Positions 49,603 to 64,000 of a DNA stretch of 64,000 bases are shown here, one piece after another. The notes under the pieces are model-generated. The model was not told the origin of the DNA, ran no database searches, and saw nothing but the letters and a program-made list of their open reading frames with translations. The stretch is from Onchocerca volvulus (lineage: Eukaryota > Nematoda > Chromadorea > Rhabditida > Onchocercidae), in contig HG738137.1 of NCBI GenBank assembly GCA_000499405.2, positions 12,646,121-12,710,120 on the forward strand. Direction: 5' to 3'. The position numbers and the translations under genes were made by a program. Each line of letters opens with the position of its first letter. The first letter of the stretch is position 1.

Positions 49603-50334
49603 TAATACATAACTATATAAATACTTCTTAATTAATTCAAGTGGAAAACGATTTGAAATCTTTTTAACTATAATTTAAGAGTAATTTAAAATTTATTTTA
49701 TTTAAAGAATTTTTTAAAATTTAAATAAAGTCATATTTTCTCTTATTATTAAGATATAATTATGAAAAGAATATATTAATTTAATTTTTATCATTTCGAT
49801 CTTTTTTTTATTTCTTTGTCAAGTTAAAAAGAAAAGGAAAATTTTAAAATCAACCTATTCTTTTATTTGCAAAATTAAAAATTTTTCAGTCATAGCTTCC
49901 GATTAAAGAATATGTAAATAGTATGGATAAAATAAATGATCTGAATAATGAAAATTTAAGTGCAGTCTTATTACATTTACTAGACTATTTCACTCTTTTT
50001 TTTATTTATTATTTATTTTACCCATTATTTATTTGTTTATTGTAAATTATTGTTATAATCTTTAATTGTATAATTTCTTTTCTATCTGTTTAATTTTATA
50101 ATAACAAGAGAATAACAATAATAGTAATGCAATTAATTTATGAATTTTTTGAAGGTATATCATTTTCTTTATTACTTGCTTTATTTATTATTTATTTGAT
50201 TTTATGAAAAATTACAAATCTTTGCGATTATACTAATTTAAAATGTATCATTTTAATAAAATCAAATGATTTGTTCCATTATAAAACGATGATAAATATT
50301 ATATAGTATTTATTAGCATTATTATCTTTTCCAG

Positions 50335-50546
50335 CCTTCAGTAGTATCACCATCAACATTATCAATATTAAGTATCATCGGATGTCATTGGCACCTCCTT
50401 ATTTACAGATGGCATCATTGTCATATATTCGATGGGATGGGTTTACGACGACATCAGTCCTTCTATCGTCTTTATCGAAATTCACTTTTCACAAACTCAT
50501 CAACTTCTGTAATATATTACTGCATCTTCTATTGACAATACAATAA
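50335..50546 (+). CDS. Exon-like open frame, hypothetical (strand uncertain)
   Basis: Behind a TTATCTTTTCCAG acceptor, a frame of 69 codons runs open to TAA at 50544-50546. It includes IINIKYHRMSLAPPYLQMAS and YIRWDGFTTTSVLLSS. The segment is clearly richer in G+C than its surroundings. The minus strand of the same segment also has protein-like short frames, such as DDRRTDVVVNPSHRIYDNDA ending in TAA behind a weak acceptor. The strand, and whether it codes at all, are therefore open. No family recognised. It lies 0.9 kb upstream of the channel gene and is not phase-linked to it. Confidence 0.25.
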
Positions 50547-50565
50547 TTGATTATCAGTATCATTA

Positions 50566-51235
50566 AGAGATTGTTTATTTTATTTACTAATATAATTAAA
50601 ACTATTACTATTATAATAACGATAACAACTACAACTATCATTACGATTGATCGCTGCGAATATTTTAAATATCAATAGGAAAATAGGGAAAAGGGTCAAA
50701 TAATATCGTCCACCTTATCGATTAGATATTATTTTTTTCTCCATATGTATTTGCTTGTAAAAATTATTATCTGAGAGTTGTTTATTTTGTTTACTACTAT
50801 AACTATAACTATTACTATTACTATTGCTATTACAACAACAAATTGCTATTACAACAATAACAACAACAACAATAAACTGCTACTACTACTATTATTACAA
50901 TTAATTGATAAACGAATATTTTGAATCTAATACGAAAATAAGGAAAAAGGTCAGACAATATTGTTGACCTTATCGATTAGATATTATTTTTCTCTCCATT
51001 ATTTGCTTGTAAACATTATTATCTGAAAGTTGTTTATTTTGTTTACTACTACAACTATAACTATAACTATTACTATTGCTATTACAACAATAACAACAAC
51101 AACAATAAACTGCTACTAATACTATTATTACAATTAAATGATACGAATATTTTGGATCTTGTGCGAAAATAAGGAAAAGAGTCATATAATATTGTTGACC
51201 TTATCGATTAGATATTATTTTTTTCTCCATATGTA
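50566..51235. repeat. Three-copy tandem array, about 240 bp units, upstream of the channel gene
   Basis: Units carry TTGTTTATTTTGTTTACTAC, an ACTATT/CAACAA microsatellite core, CGAATATTTTGAATCT, AAATAAGGAAAAAGGTCA and GACCTTATCGATTAGATATT. Copies end near 50735, 50985 and 51225; the last two are the most alike. The array stops about 200 bp before the channel start codon. Confidence 0.8.
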
Positions 51236-51437
51236 TTCGTTTGCAAACGCTATTGTTTGAAAAATTATTGATTAGAATTTGCGAAATTATCCCTTAAATA
51301 TATTAATCTAAAAATATTATTCGAATTTACCGATTTTCTTCCTTATTCATAGATAAAGGTAAATTTCATATTTTCTAACCAAATTTCTGGAAATAGAAAA
51401 ATACAAATAAATATATCAACAAACGAATAAATTAGCA

Positions 51438-54400
51438 ATGAAAGGAAAAAGTATATTTTCATTACTATTATTTTTAATCTGTATGATATTATTTACTGAT
51501 TACTTTATGATCACATATGCATATGCTAAAAATGAAACTTTATTGGAAACTTATCGATCTTTAGAGTAAGTTTTTTTTTTTTTTTCAAATGTCAATTTCT
51601 TTTTTTATTTGTTGAATTAAAAAATCCTGTAAATATAATGTTGGAAATGATTAGAAATCGATAAGCATTTGTTATTTCAACTTCTTCAGTTCAAATAGAA
51701 TCTGATTTATTTCAATATGAAACAAATTTTTGCGTAGCAATAGTTAGATAAAAAGTTATAGATAACATCGGTTTCTCATCTTTCTCGCTAATCTTTTAAT
51801 TTACCAATGGAATTCATTTATCTAATTAATTATTTCGCTTTATTGCCATGTTTCGAGTCATTTCGCATAGAATTGTAAAATATCGATTACTTAAACTTTA
51901 TATTATTTTCTCAAGTTTCGATATAAATAAATCCTATGAATTTAAAAATTTGTTGAATTTTTTTTAATTATTAAATTATTTTTCGCAAAGTAGGGTATTT
52001 TTATTTTTGGATTGTTTTATTTATTTATTTATTTTTATGACTTCACATAAAGAAAAAAGAAATGAAGATCGAGAAAAAGGAAATTAGAAAAAAAAGATAT
52101 TTCCGCTTATCGAAATGATGTGCTAAATTCTCCAATGAAAACTATAAATAAATTTAAAATTGTAGAGTTATTTTGTATGTAACGAAAGAACTGAAAAGAG
52201 AATTAACTTTGTTTAGGCGATAAAAATAGATGTGAAATAATTTTAGTACTATCATGTTAAATTTAAGAATTTTTCTTAAAACTTTCGAATTTTTATTCAA
52301 TTTCTGATTAATTATTCAAATTTGTAATGAATATATTTCGTAACTTATAAATGAATAATTGTGTTCGTAACATTTTAAAAAGTTGATGTACTGATTTTTT
52401 AAATTTGCATATTCAATCAGATTCATTAACAATTATTATAGGATGTAATGAACTTATGATTTTCGTTAAAATATTCATTTTATGAGAAAAATCATTCGTA
52501 TACCATTTCAGTATCACGAAAAATTTTCCTAAATTTAATGTGAATCATTTTTAGTTTTTTTTTTTGGATTTCGTATTTTTGAAAAAATAAAAAATTTTTT
52601 GTAAAATTTAAGGACATTGAGAAAAATTAATGGATCAAAACGAAAAGATTTGTTAAACGATCGTGAAATTATCGACAATTTACTTCGCAATTATCAATTC
52701 CCAGGTATTATTCGTTTTTTTCTTTTTTTTTTTTTTCAAGAATTTTTATTAACAAATTTGTCGAACAAAAAAACCTTCGATAAACTAATTCGGTAAATTG
52801 AAAAAATTGCTTGAAATTTTCATAAAATCAAAAATTCTGATTTCCGGAAAAATAGATGCATTCGGATTTTGCAAATGGCAAAGTAGATATAAGAAATAAT
52901 TTTTGTTCAAGGTTATCAAATAATCTGATATAGTGATCAGTAACTTTAAATATTCATAAAGGTCATTTCGCCATTTTTTCACACATAACATTTAACGAGT
53001 CATTTCATTTCTACAAGTTATCTATCTACTATCTATCTAAAATAATTAACTGCTTTTTCTCTGTCTATTATTTATTCTTATCAGGTGTTATCAGATGACT
53101 CGTAGTTTTTCGTATCAATATATCTCAAAACTTTCCAATAATGTAATGATGCATATTGTTATGGATCATATTATGTTAAGATATTTTTTTTTTTTTTTTT
53201 AAATATTTGTAATTTATGAAAGTTTTCAGAAAAAAAAGTTACACGTACGTACATCTTCTTACATTCACGTATGCATCTATATTAACACGTACATATATTT
53301 TTTTACATTCACGTATACATCTATTTTATATGTACATCGTATCAAATATTGTTAATTAAATTCAGTAATAAATATTTAAACATGTTTGTAGCAAGTTCAC
53401 TTATTAGTTGATAAAAGAAATTTAAAAAAAAAAAAAAAAAACAAACATTTTTTCGTTTTTTTAAAGATAAAAAATTCTTTCATTTTTTCGCTCCTTAAAT
53501 TTTATGTCACTAATTAACTAATTAATTAATGAATTAGTTGATCGCCTGATTTTTTAGCCTTTATTTTTTTTCATTTTGCCTTTTTTTTTTTTCAGATTCG
53601 TCAGATAATATAACTGTTGCTGTAGAAATTTCAATCGATCGTATATTGAATAATCTGGAACATGAAGTTAGTAAAGATATTTTATATCTAAAAGTTTTTT
53701 AATTTAAAAAAAAATTTTTTTCCTTTCAAAATTTTCTTCACTCATTTCGTTCCTTTTCTTTTTTTCTTTTCTATTTTGAAATGAATAATTTATTGATAAA
53801 TTTATGATTTGTATTGATTGGAAAGAAAGAAAAAGAGAATGAGTACAAATGAATTTTGATTTCAATTTCATTTCTTCGGCAATTTATTTCATTTGTTAAA
53901 ATATAAATGAATAAATAAAATATTTATACTCTCAAAGATTAAAAAAAGCTTTCGTGTTATAACGTTCACGTGTATGTATATTTGTGTGTTTACGTGATAC
54001 GTGTGTATGCAAACAAACAAAAGCGTTTCCCGTGACACGTGTGTAAATAAATAAACAAAACAAAATATTGACATATATGAACATACAATATAAGTAACAG
54101 AAAAAGAAAAATTATTGAGAATGCAAAAAGGAACGTAAAATATACATAAGTAAATAAATAAATAAAATCCTTAAATTCTTGAGGGTGAATAAAGTTTTCG
54201 TATATATTACGTATACTTACGTGACATACGTGAATATATATTTACGTAATACGTGTGTTTACAACGTATATAAATAAAATATTGATACGCACAAACAATC
54301 TAAGATAAATAGAAAAAAGGGAAATTGCTGAAAATGTTTAAAAAAAAAAAATGCAAATTTAAAATAAATATAATGCTTCTATTCTCAAAAAAAAAAGCTC

Positions 54401-57341
54401 TTATATCGTAGCATAGCATACGTGTACGTGTAGATATTTACGTGATACGTGCATATTTACAAATAATAATAAAATGGACAATAGGAAAGGAAAATTTTTG
54501 AGAATATGAAAAAAGGAAATAATTTTACAAATAATATTTATAGTGCAGTTTTTGGTTAACAATAAAGCAAAAATGGGTAGAAACACGATTGATGTATGAA
54601 AAGGAACGACCAAATGGTGCACGAATTCGATTACGTTCAAGTAAATCAAATTTTATTTTAAAATTTTTTTTTTAATTTTACAAATTTTAATAAAATCTTT
54701 TCTTAAGAAATAAAAAAATTATCCTAAAATGAGAGATGCTAATTGTTAAAAAATTTTTGAATTATTCATATTTACTTATATATGTAATATATCATATGAT
54801 AATAAGAAACTTGAGAAAGTTTATTATTTTGGGCAAAATATTTGATAATTTTTTTTTTTTTTTTTTTAGGTTCTTATATTTGGAATCCACTAATTACAAT
54901 ATTAAATGCATTAGAAATTCGATCGATTGGAAAGGAAGATGTGGAATTACATAGTAATGGAATGGTCGAACTTATACAAAAGTTTATAGATTTTTTTTGT
55001 TTTCTTTCAAATTTTTAAAATTTATATTGTCATTTCTTTTTTTTAAAAAAACAAAATTTGCATATTGCGATTTTGCAAATTTTGTTAAGTAAATTTAAAC
55101 AGAATTTGCTATACTACGATTTTGTAAATTTTGCTAAGTAAATTTAACCAATAATTCACTTAATTAAAATGATAAAATGAGAAGAATGAGAAAAACTATG
55201 CAAACGGAAAAAAAATAAAATTAGTGATAATAATAATTCATAAGTTTAAAAGAAATTTTTTATAATAAAATTAAAAAAAAACAATTTTCTAGATTTTTTA
55301 TTTTTTCAAAAAAAAAAAGCACAATAATTACATTGAAGATTGTTAGTGAAGACGATGGAAATTCACGAATTACATGCATTTCCATTTGATGAACGAAATT
55401 GTTCAGTGATCTTTCACAATGGTAATCAAATTTTTCACTTCAAATAATTAATTATTTATTTTATGATATTCTCAAATTCGGTTTAATTAAAAAAAAAAGT
55501 AAATAAAAATTCGAGACAATTTTGATCTACTATCAATGAAAGCATTTATGGAAAAAATCGAAAAATTTTGATCCATTTAACAATTAATTATAAAAGGAAT
55601 GAAGTAAAGTTTAGAAAGAGAAAGAATTAAATTAAATTAAATTAAAATTTGTTTTATGATGATTAATTTCAAACTCTACATTCCTTTAATACTTAATTGT
55701 TAAATGGATCGAAATTTTTGCAGTAGTAATCATTTATCACTTCAATTAATTAATTATTTAAGTGATTAATGAAGTTTTGTTCATTTTTCAAAATTTGTAC
55801 TAATAATTTGAAATGATAATTTTAGAAGATTCACGAGCCCAATGGACAGGAATAACATCAATTACCGTATCAAAAATTGGTTGGGGTGCATGGACAGTAC
55901 TTGGCTGTGAACGAATCAGCAAAACTATTATCTTAAGCCTAAGAAGGTATTTTTAAAAAATTTTTTAAATTTAAGACTTTTTTTTTGTTTCGGTGAAAAA
56001 AAAGGTAAAAAAAAAAAAAACAAAAATTGGGAAAAGTGGTTTTGGAATATTTAGAAAGTGCAAAATTTTTTTAAACTACTAGAAAAAATTTGCAAATTAT
56101 TTCTATTATTTATTATGATTTAATATACTATAATTTTTTAAATATATCATTAATTGGTGAAACAAACATTGTTTTGTTCAAATTTTTTCAAATTCAAAAA
56201 AATTTTAATTTCTATTTTAAATATTCATTTAATTCAATGCTTCATTTAGTTTTATTATTATTAGATCAACAATGATATGGATTTGGACATTTTATGCGCC
56301 AACAATCATCCTATTTTTTTGTTCTTGGTTATCACTTTCGACTACATGTAATAATTTGACCAAAAATCGTTCTATTATCAGTGCTATAACTTTTTTCACT
56401 ATACTTATCATTGTAAGTGTCAAATTCAATTTTTTTTTTCAAAAAAAAGAAATAAATAAAAAATAAGATTAAAAATGGATAAAAAATATTCAATATCATT
56501 ACCATTTTTGATATTTTAATTGCAATTTTTTTCTAAATTAAAAAAATAAATATTGAAATATGAAAATAATTGTTGGATATAGAATACAGAAATTTCTAAA
56601 ATAATCAAATTGTAATAAATTTTTATCAAAAAAGAATATAATATATTTGAATTGAAATTTGTAACAAAATAAATAATTCATTTAGCTTGACAAATTGCTT
56701 TAAATTGTAGAAATTTTATAATTAGCACTTCTAGTAATTTGCAATATTTTTCAGATTATCAGTAATAATTGGAATATTACACAAACATCATATCTTAAAG
56801 CGATTGATATTTGGAATTTACAAATTGTTGCATTTGCATTTTTCATCATTTTACAATCAGTTTTTATCACTAAGAAAGTGATGGAAAAGAGAAAAACACC
56901 GAAAAGAATATATGTAAATTATTTAATATTTTATTTTATATGATAATTTTATTATAATATAAAATTTTTTGATTGGAAATACAATTAATGCGTTATGCCA
57001 AGTTATTTGTTTATCAACGACAGTAATGATAAGAACAATGATAACGACAATAATATTAGTTATGATAGCAATAATAATAACAGTCTGAAATTTTAATTGT
57101 ACGTATTTAAAGAATTTTAAATTAATTTTTTAATTTTTTCTTTTGATAGAATTTTGGTGATGAATGCAACGAGAAAACACAATGGTTCAATGAAATGCCT
57201 TATTATGCTCATTTACCGGAACGTAAACCGACATCTTTGATGAAAATTGTAGATTATATTTTACGAATTGTACTACTAATTGCATTCCTAATTACTTGCA
57301 TTCTTTATTTTATCCATTATATTTATTTTATTAAAAATTAA
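51438..57341 (+). CDS. Cys-loop ligand-gated ion channel subunit, atypical
   Basis: Ten exons with matching phases: 51438-51565, 52613-52704, 53596-53666, 54544-54640, 54870-54981, 55339-55421, 55826-55946, 56265-56412, 56755-56913, 57150-57341 (TAA). They give 400 residues. An N-terminal signal peptide (MKGKSIFSLLLFLICMILF... to about 32) precedes an extracellular domain with ITVAVEISIDRI, WLTIKQKWVETRL, YIWNPLI and FPFDERNC (181-188). Four membrane segments follow: M1 WTFYAPTIILFFCSWLSL (about 240-260), M2 from NRSIISAITFFTILI, M3 YLKAIDIWNLQIVAFAFFI and M4 near the C-terminus. The start is the first ATG after an AATTAG trans-splice-like acceptor. The family forms pentameric neurotransmitter-gated channels in nerve and muscle membranes. 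Odd points: the first Cys of the Cys-loop is Glu174, and M2 has Ile at 2' and Phe at 9'. The M3-M4 loop is short. Ligand and ion choice cannot be read from the sequence. Confidence 0.88.
53930..54540. repeat. Three-copy intronic repeat rich in ACGTG/CACGT motifs
   Basis: Inside the channel intron between exons ending 53666 and starting 54544. Units of about 150-230 bp share TTTACGTGATACGTG(T)GT, ACAAATAAAATATTGA(C/T)A, AAGGAAA(A)TT-(C/T)TGAGAAT(A)(T)G and A-runs. Copies lie near 53930-54175, 54176-54395 and 54400-54530. A related ACGTAT/ACGTAC cluster is at 53243-53335. Confidence 0.65.
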
Positions 57342-57463
57342 AAAGATAAATGTTATAAAATTTATCGCAATAATCTCATTCAAACTTAAAATTAAGTTTC
57401 CCTGAAAATTATGGTTAAAATATTATTTATTTATCAGTTTTTTTCTGCTGTAAATTTTTTCTA

Positions 57464-57469
57464 AATAAA
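57464..57469 (+). promoter_or_regulatory. Candidate poly(A) signal of the channel gene
   Basis: AATAAA about 120 bp after the channel stop codon, the first perfect hexamer downstream. A second AATAAA lies near 57731. Confidence 0.45.
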
Positions 57470-58156
57470 ATGTTTTAAAACGCAATTATTACAATTACCA
57501 ATTTTAATTTAATTTTCAAATTAGATTGCAAATAATAATATGCACAATTCAACTATGTATGAAATGTTCCATAGGGAAGGAACATCTATTATGGCTAATC
57601 TATTATCGATTAGCTCATCATTAAATACATGTCAAAAAAAAAAATTGAAAAAATTGCAGAAAGAAAATTGGAAAAGATGAAAATCGAATGCAAGTAATGA
57701 ATTTTAGTTAATATATTTATTTCATTTCAAATAAAACTTGAGAAAGTTTCTAATAACAAACTAAGAAGATATGTTGAAATGAAACATATTCACCGAGGTA
57801 ACATAAAAAAATTTCTTCAAAAATTCCACAAAATTTTATATTCCCATAAAATTTCATAAAAATAAGAAAAGAAATAATAGCGCTTTCTACTTATTGTCAT
57901 TACTGCAGGACATTTGAAATTTATACTGAAACATAAAAATGGCATTTTAAACGATATTATTCATTATTGTTATTATTATCATCATCATCATATGATAGCT
58001 AATATCTCATTAATGATATGCTTATTATCCCTGTGCTTAAAATGGCGATAAATATAAATTTCAGAACGTTTTTTCAAAAAAAAAAAAAAAAAACCATTTT
58101 TTACATGATTATAGAAAATTGTCGATTGAAAATTGCAGCTGTTGAGAACTGACTGG

Positions 58157-58162
58157 TTTATT
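58157..58162 (-). promoter_or_regulatory. Candidate poly(A) signal of the zinc-transporter gene
   Basis: TTTATT on the plus strand, that is AATAAA on the minus strand, about 360 bp after the stop codon at 58522. It is the clearest perfect hexamer I noted there. Other weaker signals lie closer. Confidence 0.35.
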
Positions 58163-58521
58163 TTTTACAGAAATCAATTTCCATTTCCGGGTTCAAATTT
58201 TCAACGAAATTAGATAAAAAGCAGATAGAAATAAAAAAAGAAAAACATAAAGGAAACGATAAACCAAACGATCATCACAGTAGGACCATACAATAAAAAA
58301 CTATAAAAATAAAATAAATGACTAATGAATCGTGAATATTACCCCTATATCATCTTTTGTATTTTAATTCATATTGTAAGTTAAAAAAAAAGAAACATCA
58401 GATTTAAACGAATGACGAAATATTTTCTGCATCACAATTTATAACAACAAATCCTTCATAAAAGCTACTTAACGAATTTCTACTCTATTGAATGAATGAA
58501 ACATTGATAATATTATTGAAT

Positions 58522-63866
<5,345 letters not shown>

Positions 63867-64000
63867 CTAGTATAACACAGAAATTTAAGAAAAAATGTGA
63901 ATTAGGTATATTGATGGGAGCTAGCATAAAAAATGTTAGACAAAATGAAAGGGAAGCAGAATGCGCAAAATTTCAAGCAAGCGAAAGAGGCATCATACAG
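63867..64000 (-). other. Right edge, probable intron and possible upstream exon of the ZnT5-like gene
   Basis: The exon at 63866 starts behind a TTATACTAG acceptor and needs one base from a previous exon. From 64000 downwards a frame reads LYDASFACLKFCAFCFPFIL and stays open to a TAA near 63903. It has no clear donor, so it is not assigned. Confidence 0.3.

Larger units (their letters stand above)
57342..58521. other. Convergent 3' region between channel and zinc-transporter genes
   Basis: Both flanking genes end here. It holds the candidate poly(A) signals, a short TTATTATCATCATCATCATAT run near 57965-57990 and a poly-A run at about 58077-58092. No frame of note. Confidence 0.6.

Overview
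The window is nuclear DNA of an AT-rich nematode. By eye it is well over 70% A+T and full of poly-A/poly-T runs. The reasons for nematode are the short exons (about 70-230 nt) with introns ending in TTTCAG-type acceptors, and a gene set typical of nematodes. A 22-base stretch at 40759 also matches the nematode spliced leader SL1 at 20 of 22 positions. Introns of a few hundred bases and clade-III-like codon use would fit a spirurid or filarial-type worm, but the species cannot be fixed from the sequence.

Three multi-exon protein genes could be rebuilt exon by exon with consistent splice phases. (1) 11250-21985, minus strand: a plasma-membrane-type Na+/H+ exchanger (SLC9/NHX), 15 exons, with its extreme N-terminus not found. 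(2) 51438-57341, plus strand: a complete 400-residue Cys-loop ligand-gated ion channel subunit in 10 exons, with an atypical Cys-loop and pore. (3) 58522-63866, minus strand, running off the right edge: a ZnT5-like (SLC30A5) cation diffusion facilitator with a His-rich loop. Genes 2 and 3 are convergent, about 1.2 kb apart. The left edge holds one exon of an M14 zinc carboxypeptidase. A tRNA-Leu(AAG) lies at 42927-43008.

Mobile DNA is mostly one Helitron-like family. A 2.8-kb composite at about 5793-8640 has inverted Helitron-type 3' ends and a broken PIF1-type helicase C-terminus. Two short non-autonomous relatives lie at about 21114-21720 (inside an exchanger intron) and 49102-49602, and carry a minisatellite of CCGCCAAAA-type units.

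The rest, especially 22-40 kb and 43-51 kb, is gene-poor and built largely of locally duplicated 50-250 bp blocks, trinucleotide/GA/CT microsatellites and homopolymer runs. Within it are several isolated exon-like islands with good splice acceptors and clean reading frames (37137, 41246, 50335, and a duplicated set at 3.1-4.4 kb) that I cannot assign to a family.

The exchanger (acid extrusion at the plasma membrane), the zinc transporter (secretory-pathway zinc loading) and the channel do not form a pathway. They are ordinary neighbouring nuclear genes. I see no CRISPR array, rRNA gene or operon.
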